From assembly GCA_910574455.1 (NCBI GenBank), contig CAJSYZ010000007.1:868001-932000 (forward strand): 64,000 nt of DNA. The letters run 5' to 3'. The notes below the pieces were generated by a model. The model was given only the letters and a program-made list of their open reading frames with translations, was not told the origin of the DNA and searched no databases. This document shows positions 33,132 to 43,402 of the stretch, piece after piece; position 1 is the stretch's first letter; each line of letters starts with the position of its first letter. This DNA comes from Trichaptum fuscoviolaceum (taxonomy: Eukaryota; Basidiomycota; Agaricomycetes; Hymenochaetales; Trichaptaceae). Made by a program: the position numbers and the translations under genes.

Positions 33132-34367
33132 TGTCGGGATCCCCCAGGACCCCAACATGTCTAAGGCAATCCCGAACAGAACCCGGTATACTGAAACCCG
33201 AATCGCGACCTTGGCTAGATCCCCGAAAGGATCCCTCGCTCTCTGATCCCGGAAGAACCTCTGCTTCGCCATGCATTCTCCTGCTAAGAGTTCCGCCCCG
33301 CTACGACCTCCTCGTCCCTGCTTGTCCTCGCCCACGTCTCCTCGTCAGTCCCCCGCCTCGTCCCCGCGTCTCGATCCATCCCTAGCCCGCCTCGTCGTTC
33401 CCCCGACTCTAGGATGATCCCCCGCTCGCTCCCCGCTCCCGTCATGCTCTGTTCCCCGCTCCAGCGAACCCCGTACCTCGCCATAGTCCCGAAGTCACTC
33501 ACCATAGCCACAGCCATAGCCATAGCCTGCCACAGCCATAGCCATAGCCATAGCTATCCCAGACCTCGTAGGTTCTCGACTATGCCCGGATACCAGATCC
33601 CGGCCTTGCGTCCACAGTCATGAAGTGCAGTTAGGAGATTGATCCACTGCGTCCAAGCCGACCTCTGTCTGGCCTTGAGTAAGCCAACACGACAGCGGTC
33701 AAGGATTGCTATCCCGCAATCCTGCCCGGTCACGAACCCTGCCCTGCGCTCGTCCTGCCACGGTGCCCTAGCTAACCCCTTCGACATCCTGTGCCTCTCG
33801 ACCTGCCCTTGTTCGTCCACAGCCTGCCCCGCCAGGAATCCCGCCTCGCCGCGAACGCTGTCAAGCGTCCTCTCTGACAATCCCGCAACCCACGCTCGTT
33901 CCCGGTTGGAGTCCCGTCAAGACTCCCCCACTCGTCCAGGTTGGAGTCCCGCCAAACTCCCCCCGCTCGTTTCCCGACTAGAGTCTCGCCAGACTCCCCC
34001 GCTCATTCCCGGTAGAAACCCCGCTCGCTTCCCGGTTGGAATCCCGCTCCTTTCCCCCGCACGATCCCAGTCGAAAACCCGCTCGTTTCCCGCCTCGCGT
34101 CCCGTCTCGAATCCCTGCGCAAATCCCCCGCAGGATTCCCGCCTTCGATCCCGCCGCGATTCCCATCGCAACCCCAGCTAAGTTCCCGCTCTGATTCCCG
34201 AAAGATTCCCGCTACGATTCCCGGTCGAACCCTGTCTCGATTCCCGGTCGAAACCCGAACTCGATTCCCAGTCGAAACCCGAACTCGATTCCCGGTCGAA
34301 ACCCGAACCAGATTCCCTGCATGATCCCGTCGCGAATCGCGCGAGTTTCCCGTTGTCCAAGGGAAAC
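33132..34367 (+). mobile_element. Older, related LTR, left portion
   Basis: Starts TGTCGGGATCCC, close to TGTCGAGATCCC at the start of the intact element's LTR. It is then filled with degenerate tandem repeats of about 20-30 bp (attcccgctcga-type, C-rich) from 33800 to 34360. It is interrupted at 34367 by the intact retrotransposon. No protein-coding gene is supported here. The AACCC just before it is repeated after the right portion. Confidence 0.6.
34363..34367. repeat. Left target-site duplication GAAAC
   Basis: The five bases GAAAC directly before the left LTR are repeated exactly after the right LTR at 41098-41102, as expected for integrase-mediated insertion. Confidence 0.9.
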
Positions 34368-35197
34368 TGTCGAGATCCCAGGCCCCTTTTCTCATTTCCC
34401 GCACTTTCCCGCCAAGGATCCCGACATGAGCAGACAATCCCGCGGGGAGAATCCCGCCATTGGATTCCCCGCGCGAAACCCCTTTCCCGACTCGCACGAT
34501 CCCCCGCAAGATCCCCCGCTCACGTGACCTATCCCGCACCACCGTCCCGACCACCATGCACGCATACACACATTCATTTACGACGACCCGCCACGGCACA
34601 CGTACATTCACTTATCAACATACGCTCATTAATCCGTTAGTACCTCAAGGTGACGACCTGCAACAGTCTGGCATACCTAGTCTGGCTAGTCGCGGCCCCG
34701 GACCGGACGCTGACGTCCACGGACAGGCCGTAGCCATCTGGAGAGACGGGATAGACATGCCTAGCAGTGCGGTCGTAGCATGTATCGTTTGTAGTAGATA
34801 GGTGCGCATTGCGCAAGGACACTTAGCGTAGATTAACTATACAGTCTTTACGAAGTAGATAAATAGCTGTAGGCATCGTAAGGAGCACCCCACTTTTGAC
34901 CTCTTGTGGAGTGCTTCCTTAGGTGCGATCTCTCTCTTTTCTCCTGTGTAGTTAGTTGCGCAATACTTACTTGTGGAGTGCTTCCTTAGGGATCCGCTTA
35001 CTTGACGTTCAAAGCAGTGAAGAGTCCTAGCTGGCCTTGAGAATCCCGCGACGCGCCTGGATAGAATCCCGCGCGTTTCCCGCCCGAATTCCCACGCTCG
35101 TTCCCAGTCGCGAATCCAGATTCCCGAACGCGGGTTCTTGTCGTGAATTCCAGTTTCCCGAAACTGTTTCCCGCTACAATTCCCGACGGTCGTAACA
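34368..35197 (+). repeat. Left LTR (830 bp)
   Basis: Begins TGTCGAGATCCC and ends GTCGTAACA. It contains a duplicated block cttgtggagtgcttccttagg at about 34903 and 34970, probably near the R/U5 region. It is offset from the right LTR by exactly 5900 bp along its whole length. Confidence 0.95.
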
Positions 35198-35286
35198 TTA
35201 GGTCAAAAGTCCTGGCTCACCGCCGCTCGGACTCGACACCCTCACGCTCTTTACTTCTACCCCCGCACCCGTACCGCCGACCCGCG

Positions 35287-36495
35287 ATGTCGTCCCACCA
35301 GGAATGGGGAGGACTCGCAGATACCTTCGCTTTCCCGTCCCCTAGCTCCTCGATGGAGGAAGACAAACTCCAGCCCATCCTTGATCGCCTCGACACCCTC
35401 GAAAAGCGCTACTCCAAGCTAGTCAACGAACACAATCAGGTCCAGAACACAGTCGCCCAGCTCAAGCACGCCAACCAGGCGTTAGAAGCCCAAATCGCGA
35501 GTCAGCCCGCCTCCCCGTCTGGGGGCGGAGCCGGGCTCAAGATGAAGCTTCCCAACACCTTCGAAGGCGAACGAGCCAAGCTGGAGAACTGGATTCACCA
35601 GATTAAGCTCTACCTGTTCGGACAACATCCGGGACTAGACGAAACCCGCAAGGTCGCATTTGCTCTGATGCTACTGCGGGGGCCGGCGCAAGACTGGGCA
35701 CGACCCATTCTAGATCGACTCCAGGACATCCCGACACCGCCAGAAGCCGCCAGCCTGGAGGCCCTGTTCGCCGCCCTTCGCGCCTCTTACGGGGAAATCG
35801 ATGCAGACAAAGCCGCAGCCGACAAGCTGATGCGCCTACGCCAGACAGGAACGGTCGCCGAGTTTGCGTCGCAATTCCGTGCCCTCCAAGCCCTCACCGG
35901 GTGGCCCAAGGACGCAACGACGGATGTCATCTACCTCGACATGTTCCGGAAGGGACTCAAAGACCAGGTTCGCCAGCACATCGCCAGCACAGAGGCGAAG
36001 GATATGAAATTCGATGCCTACGTCAACTGGGTTTCCGAGACGGACGAGAAGCTAAGGCTCGCACACGCCTATGGACCAGTATCAAAGCCAGCGGCTACGC
36101 CCCGAAGCAATCCCGGCACCACTAGTTCAGCTCCGCGTACGATCCCGACTGCGGGCGCAAGCTCGACGAAGGATCCCAACGCAATGGAGATTGACAGGGT
36201 GCGCCGGGAGCGCAGGAGTAAGGGACTATGCTACTACTGCGGAGAGAAAGACCATTTAGTGAGCGATTGCCCAACGCGACCGCCAACCCGAAACCTAAAG
36301 GCTACGAAATCCACGTCCCCGTCGAGCCCCTCGCCCCCCGCACTCCAGTCGTTCGAAGAAACGCTCAAACGTATGGCGGAACAGTACGTCCAGAATGTGC
36401 AGCAGTCCGTGCTACAGAACGCATTCGCCGCCATGACGCCCGCCGCCAAGAACGTTCACAATCCCGAAGCCCCGCCCCCAGCGGATTTTCAGTAG
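35287..36495 (+). CDS. Gag polyprotein of the chromovirus
   Basis: Structural protein of the virus-like particle, 402 residues from the ATG at 35287 (MSSHQEWGGLADTF). An earlier in-frame start would lie in the LTR and is less likely. Residues about 20-75 form a coiled coil (LQPILDRLDTLEKRYSKLVN). Residues about 85-270 match the retrotransposon gag domain (NWIHQIKLYLFGQHPGLD; ASLEALFAALRASYGEID). A CCHC zinc knuckle, CYYCGEKDHLVSDCP, at about 315-328 binds element RNA. The last 270 bp overlap the start of pol in the -1 frame. Confidence 0.9.
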   Translation: MSSHQEWGGLADTFAFPSPSSSMEEDKLQPILDRLDTLEKRYSKLVNEHNQVQNTVAQLKHANQALEAQIASQPASPSGGGAGLKMKLPNTFEGERAKLENWIHQIKLYLFGQHPGLDETRKVAFALMLLRGPAQDWARPILDRLQDIPTPPEAASLEALFAALRASYGEIDADKAAADKLMRLRQTGTVAEFASQFRALQALTGWPKDATTDVIYLDMFRKGLKDQVRQHIASTEAKDMKFDAYVNWVSETDEKLRLAHAYGPVSKPAATPRSNPGTTSSAPRTIPTAGASSTKDPNAMEIDRVRRERRSKGLCYYCGEKDHLVSDCPTRPPTRNLKATKSTSPSSPSPPALQSFEETLKRMAEQYVQNVQQSVLQNAFAAMTPAAKNVHNPEAPPPADFQ

Positions 36496-39400
36496 GGTCG
36501 TATTGCTCAGTCGCGCCCTATACGACCCAACCGCCCTTGTGGCCGAAGAACTCTCTTAATAATGGTCCCTTGTATTTAACCATCTCTACAATAGACCGTC
36601 GTCTTCGACGACATTTGAAGTTCCCGGTACAGGTTAGCGACGGAAAAACGGATGCCTTAGCCACAGTAATGTTAGACAGCGGTGCGTCGGGAACTTTCAT
36701 AAATTCCCGCTACGTTTCGCGACACGGACTCCAGACTCGGGAATTGGTAATCCCGATACTTTTGCGCAACGCGGACAATTCCCCGAACGCGATTGGACGC
36801 ATCACCAAGGAAGTAGTCCTCAACGTCGAGATGAAGGGACACTTAGAACAGTTGACCATGGCCGTCGCGGATATTGGCGACGACGATATTATCATGGGGA
36901 TCGACTGGTTGCGGCACCATAACCCAACCATTGACTGGACCAACGATGTGGTCGATCTCAACCGCTGCCCACCTCAGTGTGACAACCAGAAACGCCTGGT
37001 CCCGCTTCCCCGCCTCGCCATAGCAGAAGAAGTCGAGACCCCCTGGGGGCCCGACAGGACCCAGGCCGAATGGGAAGCTGTCCCACCAGGATTTCGGTAC
37101 TCAGAAAAATATTGGGACCAGTACCACGACGCTGAATCCTACTTCGTCACGACGGACGACCACTTCGCGTACAAAATTGCCGCCTCGTACACCCACTCCC
37201 AGGCCATCGCTGAGAAGTCAGCAGTGAAGGAAGGCGAGAAAACCTTCGAGGAACTAGTTCCCCCCGAATTTCGTGAGTTTGCCGACGTTTTCTCGAAAGT
37301 TGAATCCGAAAGGCTTCCACTACGCAAGCCGTATGATCACGCCATAGATTTAGAACCCGGGAAGGTTCCCCCGTACAGCAAAATCTATCCGTTGGCCCCG
37401 GCCGAACGCGACGCCCTTCGCGAATTCGTTGACGAAAACCTGCGCAAAGGGTACATACGACCTTCGAAATCCCCTGCCGCGGCTCCCGTCTTCTTTATCA
37501 AGAAAAAGGACGGAACCTTGCGCATGGTAGTCGATTACCGACGACTGAACGATATCACGGTCAAGAATCGATACCCGCTTCCCCTCACGATGGAACTCGT
37601 AGACGCACTGCAAAAGGCGAAGGTTTTCACGACGTTAGATTTGCGATGGGGCTACCACAACGTGCGACTGAAGCAAGGCGACGAGTGGAAGGCCGCATTT
37701 CGGACTCAGGCAGGACATTTCGAACCAACGGTGATGACATTCGGGCTCACGAATGCCCCGGCGACCTTCCAACATATGATGAACGATATCTTCAAAGATC
37801 TCATTGGAGTATACGTGATCATCTATCTTGACGACTTGCTAATCTTTTCCGAAGATGAATCGCAGCACGAGGAACACGTACGGGAAGTCCTTAAGCGGCT
37901 GCGCGAAAACGACTTGTTCTGTAAACCCGAAAAGTGCAAATTCAAACAGACTTCCGTCGAGTATCTCGGGATGATTATTTCGCAGGGAAAGGTGGCGATG
38001 GATCCCGCCAAGGTACAGGCGGTCCTCGACTGGCCTACCCCGAAAAAGGTGAAAGACATTCAAGCCTTCCTCGGGTTCGCGAATTTCTATCGACGCTTCA
38101 TTCGGGATTTCTCGCACATCGTCAAACCGCTCACGACGCTGCTGAAGAAGGACGTTCGCTGGGCCTGGACAGAAAACCAGCAGTTCGCCTTCGACTATCT
38201 CAAGCGCATATTCACGACCGCCCCCGTCCTGATGATGCCAGACATGTCGCGACAATTCATCGTGGAATGCGACGCCTCTGATTTCGCGACCGGCGTGGTC
38301 TTGTCCCAGGAAGGCGACGACGGGCTGATACATCCGGTCGCCTTTTTCTCGAAATCCCTCAACGATGCGGAACGCAACTACGAGATTTATGACAAGGAGC
38401 TACTCGCGATTATTCGAGCTCTTGATGAGTGGCGACATTATCTCGAAGGTGCGAGTCATAAACTCGATATCGTGTCTGACCACAAGAATCTGCTATATTT
38501 CTCTGAATCCCGAACGCTGACGCGACGCCAAGCCCGGTGGAGTCTGTTCCTCACCCGCTTCGATTTTACGATTCGCCATCGCCCAGGGCGACTCGGGGGC
38601 AAACCCGACGCCATGTCACGACGCGTCGATCTTCAACCCGAAGGCGAAGACAACACGGGACGGACCCTCTTGACCCCCGAAATGTTTCGACTAAAGGCAA
38701 TTCGTCGGGGAATGACGCAGGTACACGGGGATCAGGCCCTCCTACGACGCATTCGTAAGTCAGATCAATATGAAGACGAACTGGTGGACGCGATCGAGCT
38801 GGTCAAGTCCAAGGCGCCTCGAGTCCTGACCAAGGAACTTGAGGACTGGAGCACCGAGGAAGGCCTCATCCTGTACCAGGGTAAGGTTTACGTCCCGAAA
38901 GACGAGACCATTCGCCGGGATGTGGTGAAGACTTACCACGACAGTCTCCCCGCCGGACATCCTGGACGTTGGAAAACGTTTGAGATGGTAAGCCGCAACT
39001 ACTGGTGGCCCGGGATGTCTAACTTCGTAGAACGATACGTTTCGGGATGCGATACCTGTGCACGCACAAAGAACCGATCCCAACGCCCGGTAGGACTCCT
39101 GCAACCGAACGAAATCCCGCAGGGCCCCTGGCAGGCGATTTCGTGCGATTTCATCACCCAGCTCCCCCGATCTGAGGATTACGACGCAATTTTCGTGGTG
39201 GTCGACCGTCTCACCAAGCAAGCGCATTTTATCCCGACCACGTCTGATGTCGATGCACCGGAAACCGCAGAACTCTTCCTGCAACACGTCTGGAAGCTGC
39301 ACGGAACCCCCCGCCAGATCATATCCGACCGCGGACCACAGTTTGTCGCGCAGTTCATGAAAGCCCTTTTTTCCCGACTCGGTATCAAGGGTACCACGTC

Positions 39401-40427
39401 GACTGCGTATCACCCGCAGACGGATGGGCAAACCGAAAGGGTAAACCAAGAGTTGGAACAATATTTACGGGCTTTCATAGATACACGACAAGAAAACTGG
39501 GCCGGATTACTCCCGATGGCAGAGTTCGCGCACAACACGAAAGCGCACGCGGCAACACGACAATCCCCGTTCGCGCTCGTCTACGGCTACAATCCCGAAT
39601 TCACGATTGCCCCGAGCGACGGCCTGTCCACGGTCCCCGCCGCGGACGCACGACTACAGGAGCTTCAGCAGGCACAGGAAGAGGCAAGAGCGGCTTTGGA
39701 GGTTGCGGCAGAGCGCATGAAGCAGCACTACGATCAGGCCAGGAACGAGGCCCCGCAGTACGCAGTCGGGGGTAAAGTATGGCTCGAGGCAACGAACGTT
39801 CGGCGACCGGGAGCGCGCAAATTATTACCGAAACGACTAGGGCCGTATAAAGTGAAGGCAAAGCTAAGTGACCTCACCTACGAACTCGAACTCCCCGCGT
39901 CGCTGAAGATTCATCCCGTATTTCACGTATCGCTGCTCTCGCCATACCACGAAGACGACATTCCCGGCCGAACGCAACCCCCGCCGCCCCCAGTCGAAGT
40001 AGAAGGAGATCTGGAATACGAGGTGGAAGAGGTACTGGACGCTAGAAGGTTTAGACGGAGGTTTGAATATTTGGTACGATGGAAGGGATATTCGAGCGCG
40101 GAAGATACATGGATTCCCGCAAAGGATATGGGTAATGCAAAGGCTAAAATTCGCAGTTTCTATCGAAAACACCCGGACGCCCCTCGAGAAGTCAACGCTA
40201 TCGAGCTCTGTGACCTGAGCAAGATTCAAGCTTGGCGCCCCGGAGTTGCGCCTTTGGAGGGGGGTAATGTCGAGATCCCAGGCCCCTTTTCTCATTTCCC
40301 GCACTTTCCCGCCAAGGATCCCGACATGAGCAGACAATCCCGCGGGGAGAATCCCGCCATTGGATTCCCCGCGCGAAACCCCTTTCCCGACTCGCACGAT
40401 CCCCCGCAAGATCCCCCGCTCACGTGA
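36228..40427 (+). CDS. Pol polyprotein of the chromovirus
   Basis: An open frame of 1399 codons in the -1 frame relative to gag, probably made by ribosomal frameshifting in the 36228-36495 overlap. Residues are counted from the frame's opening. Aspartic protease DSGASG is at about 149. Reverse transcriptase is at about 420-600, with YLDD at about 533. RNase H VECDASDFATG is at about 679. The integrase HHCC zinc finger is at about 904-950 (GCDTCARTK), followed by the DDE core (SCDFITQL; SDRGPQFVAQFM; YHPQTDGQTERVNQ). A chromodomain is at about 1262-1321 (YLVRWKGYSSAEDTWIPA). All catalytic motifs look intact. The stop codon lies 160 bp inside the right LTR. Confidence 0.95.
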   Translation: MLLLRRERPFSERLPNATANPKPKGYEIHVPVEPLAPRTPVVRRNAQTYGGTVRPECAAVRATERIRRHDARRQERSQSRSPAPSGFSVGSYCSVAPYTTQPPLWPKNSLNNGPLYLTISTIDRRLRRHLKFPVQVSDGKTDALATVMLDSGASGTFINSRYVSRHGLQTRELVIPILLRNADNSPNAIGRITKEVVLNVEMKGHLEQLTMAVADIGDDDIIMGIDWLRHHNPTIDWTNDVVDLNRCPPQCDNQKRLVPLPRLAIAEEVETPWGPDRTQAEWEAVPPGFRYSEKYWDQYHDAESYFVTTDDHFAYKIAASYTHSQAIAEKSAVKEGEKTFEELVPPEFREFADVFSKVESERLPLRKPYDHAIDLEPGKVPPYSKIYPLAPAERDALREFVDENLRKGYIRPSKSPAAAPVFFIKKKDGTLRMVVDYRRLNDITVKNRYPLPLTMELVDALQKAKVFTTLDLRWGYHNVRLKQGDEWKAAFRTQAGHFEPTVMTFGLTNAPATFQHMMNDIFKDLIGVYVIIYLDDLLIFSEDESQHEEHVREVLKRLRENDLFCKPEKCKFKQTSVEYLGMIISQGKVAMDPAKVQAVLDWPTPKKVKDIQAFLGFANFYRRFIRDFSHIVKPLTTLLKKDVRWAWTENQQFAFDYLKRIFTTAPVLMMPDMSRQFIVECDASDFATGVVLSQEGDDGLIHPVAFFSKSLNDAERNYEIYDKELLAIIRALDEWRHYLEGASHKLDIVSDHKNLLYFSESRTLTRRQARWSLFLTRFDFTIRHRPGRLGGKPDAMSRRVDLQPEGEDNTGRTLLTPEMFRLKAIRRGMTQVHGDQALLRRIRKSDQYEDELVDAIELVKSKAPRVLTKELEDWSTEEGLILYQGKVYVPKDETIRRDVVKTYHDSLPAGHPGRWKTFEMVSRNYWWPGMSNFVERYVSGCDTCARTKNRSQRPVGLLQPNEIPQGPWQAISCDFITQLPRSEDYDAIFVVVDRLTKQAHFIPTTSDVDAPETAELFLQHVWKLHGTPRQIISDRGPQFVAQFMKALFSRLGIKGTTSTAYHPQTDGQTERVNQELEQYLRAFIDTRQENWAGLLPMAEFAHNTKAHAATRQSPFALVYGYNPEFTIAPSDGLSTVPAADARLQELQQAQEEARAALEVAAERMKQHYDQARNEAPQYAVGGKVWLEATNVRRPGARKLLPKRLGPYKVKAKLSDLTYELELPASLKIHPVFHVSLLSPYHEDDIPGRTQPPPPPVEVEGDLEYEVEEVLDARRFRRRFEYLVRWKGYSSAEDTWIPAKDMGNAKAKIRSFYRKHPDAPREVNAIELCDLSKIQAWRPGVAPLEGGNVEIPGPFSHFPHFPAKDPDMSRQSRGENPAIGFPARNPFPDSHDPPQDPPLT
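40256..40264 (+). other. Polypurine tract
   Basis: GGAGGGGGG followed by TAA lies directly before the right LTR. This is the usual primer site for plus-strand DNA synthesis. Confidence 0.85.
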
Positions 40428-41097
40428 CCTATCCCGCACCACCGTCCCGACCACCATGCACGCATACACACATTCATTTACGACGACCCGCCACGGCACA
40501 CGTACATTCACTTATCAACATACGCTCATTAATCCGTTAGTACCTCAAGGTGACGACCTGCAACAGTCTGGCATACCTAGTCTGGCTAGTCGCGGCCCCG
40601 GACCGGACGCTGACGTCCACGGACAGGCCGTAGCCATCTGGAGAGACGGGATAGACATGCCTAGCAGTGCGGTCGTAGCATGTATCGTTTGTAGTAGATA
40701 GGTGCGCATTGCGCAAGGACACTTAGCGTAGATTAACTATACAGTCTTTACGAAGTAGATAAATAGCTGTAGGCATCGTAAGGAGCACCCCACTTTTGAC
40801 CTCTTGTGGAGTGCTTCCTTAGGTGCGATCTCTCTCTTTTCTCCTGTGTAGTTAGTTGCGCAATACTTACTTGTGGAGTGCTTCCTTAGGGATCCGCTTA
40901 CTTGACGTTCAAAGCAGTGAAGAGTCCTAGCTGGCCTTGAGAATCCCGCGACGCGCCTGGATAGAATCCCGCGCGTTTCCCGCCCGAATTCCCACGCTCG
41001 TTCCCAGTCGCGAATCCAGATTCCCGAACGCGGGTTCTTGTCGTGAATTCCAGTTTCCCGAAACTGTTTCCCGCTACAATTCCCGACGGTCGTAACA
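40268..41097 (+). repeat. Right LTR (830 bp)
   Basis: Same length and, by eye, same sequence as the left LTR. Its first 160 bp also encode the C-terminal tail of pol. Confidence 0.95.
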
Positions 41098-41102
41098 GAA
41101 AC
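41098..41102. repeat. Right target-site duplication GAAAC
   Basis: Exact copy of the five bases at 34363-34367. Confidence 0.9.
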
Positions 41103-42357
41103 CCCTTAGCCTCCCCGCTCCTCGATGCTAACCCCGTCTCGAGATAGCCCCAGGTGATTGGCCTGGCCACGCACGTGCCAGCCAACTAGTCTCGTTAGTA
41201 GCGTCCTGTCCCGGCCCGCAGACCACATTCCCGCCACCCCGTGTGCGGGATTGATCTCATTGTCCGCAAGGACTCGAACCCCGTCCTTAGTCGCCCTGCC
41301 CCGCGCGCGCCTCACGATTAGGCTTCGTTACAACATCGAAGCACCGGCTTCTTCGAAGTTAGTCCCTGTTGATCTCCCGCGACCCTGATCCACGCCAGAA
41401 GTTGCCTGCAACTTATCCCGAGACGATATATGCATTACATCCGCCCCCCACGTTCGTTACCCCGCTGCCTGTGCGCCAGCTTGATACCTCGCGCACAATT
41501 ACATTCCTTTAGTTCTCTTTGTTTCACTTGACCATGCTTCACGCTCGTTCCCTTAGATCTTGCCCAGATGTTCCCGCACCGAATCCCGAATCCCGGATTC
41601 ACGTCACTGTATGCGCGGCCTTCGCCCGCAAGATTGTGTAACTAGTTAGTTGCGCGTTTGTGCATGCCCGTTCCCTGTAGATTCTGCCCAGTAGATAAAT
41701 ACCTGTCGCCACCGTAAGGAGCACTCACTTTTGTCCTCTTGTCGAGTGCTTCCTTAGGTGTGTTTCTGTCTTGTCTCTAGTGTAGTTTTACAATGCTAAC
41801 TTGTCGAGTGCTTCCTTAGGGAACCTCCTCCTGATACAGAAGTGTTGCCTTGAGATCCCGGTTATCCTGAGCTCTCTGCTCCCGTCCTGAGCACGCCTGC
41901 TCTCTGGCTCTCTTGTCTCTGTCTTGTCCCGGATCCCGCTCTGCGAATCCCGCTCTGAGTCCTGCCCAGAATCCCGCTCTGAGATTCCCGCCAGAATCCG
42001 CTCTGCGATTCCCGCCAAAGTCCCGAACGATTCCCGCTCTGCGATCCCCGCATGAATCCAGATTCCCGCACGAATCCAGATTCCCGCCAGAATCCCGCTT
42101 TGCATTTCCCCGCGTCTCGACTCTGTTCCCCCGCGCCTCGACTCTGCCTTCCCCGCCTCGACTCTGACTCCGTCCCGTCCTCGCCTTGAGCCCCCTGGCG
42201 TCTCGCCCCCGTAGCCCCGCTCCCCGCGCGACTCCGTTGGCGTTGTAGCGTCCTTAACGGTTCCCCTTCGCCTTCTCCGCTGCCGCGCGCTCTCCCAGGC
42301 CTTGCCCCGGAAGCCGCTAACGCGCCCCGGCCCCCAGGTTCCCCCCAGGTCGTAACA
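41103..42357 (+). mobile_element. Older, related LTR, right portion
   Basis: Continuation of the LTR interrupted by the chromovirus. At 41690-41830 it has the same landmarks as the intact LTR: gtagataaata, cgtaaggagcac, and gtcgagtgcttccttagg twice. It ends GTCGTAACA at 42357, followed by ACCCA; with one A lost this restores an AACCC target duplication with 33127-33131. Together the two portions make about 2.5 kb, three times the LTR of the intact element, owing to C-rich repeat expansion. It is either a solo LTR or a composite of related LTRs. Confidence 0.6.
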
Positions 42358-42665
42358 ACCCAGTACCCCTCCCTCCCCCATCACCAATTGCTCTACCCCC
42401 ACCCGAGTTTCCCACTGCCTACCATGATCAAGAGAACATGCCTATCTTTGATCCAGCAAAACGGAACGAGTTCGAGGTTCAGAACGCACCCCAACAGCCT
42501 TCGGAGCCTCAGCAACCTCCAACCCCGGTTTCACCCCCTTATGTTGTACATACACCTCGACCGGACGAACATCCCTCTCCTCCACTCTATCGACCTGACC
42601 CCCAACCCGGCATAGACTGGCTTGCTATTGCAGCAGCCTTACCTTCCGATTTTCATTTCTCTTGA
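42358..42665 (+). pseudogene. 3' part of the ORF split by LTR sequence
   Basis: After the LTR the frame of 32788-33131 resumes. The left side ends FVNP and the right side reads (N)PVPLPPPSP, so removing the LTR and one target copy restores one frame. It continues with NMPIFDPAKRNEFEVQNAP and a Pro-rich stretch and stops at 42665 after LPSDFHFS. The protein is unknown. Confidence 0.5.
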
Positions 42666-42689
42666 TGGTCTACTTATTCGTTTGCTTTT

Positions 42690-42800
42690 CTTATTATTGG
42701 TCTTAATTTGACCCTATAGCATTCGATTTCTATCTCTATCTCTCTCATGCTTCATCCATTATTGATCTTAACTTGATCCTATAAGCATTGTATTTGTCTT
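42690..42800. repeat. Short direct repeat of about 35 bp
   Basis: Segments at about 42692-42728 and 42760-42796 match (ttattg-a/g-tcttaa-ttga-cctata-gcatt pattern). They are non-coding and probably a local duplication. Confidence 0.5.
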
Positions 42801-42861
42801 TGAAATTCTTGCATTCGCAATTACTTGCTACTACGGAATTTCAAGCTTAGAGACAGGGTAC

Positions 42862-43402
42862 TGTTATGCATCAAGCATACGGACCATGTTTACCTTTGTT
42901 TACCTCACCCGATTAGGCTACGCTTACCTTTGTCCCTCGGACTTTACCATTTAACCTTTTTACCTTTAACCTTTGGTGCCCCAGGTAGCCCCCTTTTACT
43001 GCCTCTTTGTTTACATTGCCCCTTCGCTTTACCATAGCCCCAGTTAGCCCTACGTAGCCCCAGTTAGCCCCATTTCCCCTGTTTCGCAGTTAGTCCTAGT
43101 TAGCCCCAGTTAGCCCCAGTTAGCCCCAGTTAGCCCCAGCTAGCCCCAGAAGCGCGTTCTATTTATGTTTCCCTCCTCTGTAGTATATAAACCCTGTACA
43201 TATCGCCCCAGGATGACACTTAAGTCAATCCTCCTATAGTCTTTCACACCATCGTGCCAAAGACTCTGTTCACCCACGACTTCCGAGCTTAAGAGAGCCT
43301 CGTTAAAGCGCCCACTCTTATCTCACCACTTGTTTGTTCACAAACAACGCTTTTGTCACTTATCATTTCCGTGATAAGTCTTCCAAAGCCGTGAACGTAA
43401 CA
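42862..43402 (+). mobile_element. Possible solo LTR of another Ty3-type element
   Basis: Starts TGTTATGCATC and ends GAACGTAACA, the TGTTA...TAACA form of LTR ends. It includes a tandem repeat and a TATA box (TATATAA at 43184-43190) followed by a CT-rich transcription-start-like stretch. The flanking bases (ggtac and ccgac) do not match, so the ends or the single-insertion history are uncertain. Confidence 0.45.
43040..43150. repeat. Ten-base tandem repeat gttagcccca
   Basis: About ten imperfect copies of a 10-11 bp unit (agttagcccc) upstream of the TATA box in the LTR-like sequence, resembling enhancer-type U3 repeats. Confidence 0.7.

Larger units (their letters stand above)
34368..41097 (+). 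mobile_element. Full-length Ty3/gypsy chromovirus
   Basis: A complete LTR retrotransposon of 6730 bp with two 830 bp LTRs, gag, pol and a polypurine tract, flanked by a 5 bp target duplication. The domain order protease - reverse transcriptase - RNase H - integrase - chromodomain defines the chromovirus branch of Ty3/gypsy. I read both LTRs against each other and saw no difference, so the insertion is recent and the element may be active. No clear tRNA primer-binding site follows the left LTR; the sequence after it begins TTAGGTCAAAAG, with a TGG only about 15 bp further on. Confidence 0.95.

Noticed and set aside
33554..34611. Long open frames on both strands in the C-rich LTR region
   Set aside because: They are built from short tandem repeats (Arg/Gly/Ser or Pro-rich on opposite strands) and fall in non-coding LTR sequence.
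41262..41340. tRNA-like sequence on the minus strand
   Set aside because: It has a perfect B box (GGTTCGAGTCC, 41270-41280) and a plausible D arm, but the acceptor stem pairs at only about three positions and no clean anticodon arm can be drawn. It lies inside the degenerate LTR. At most a relic.
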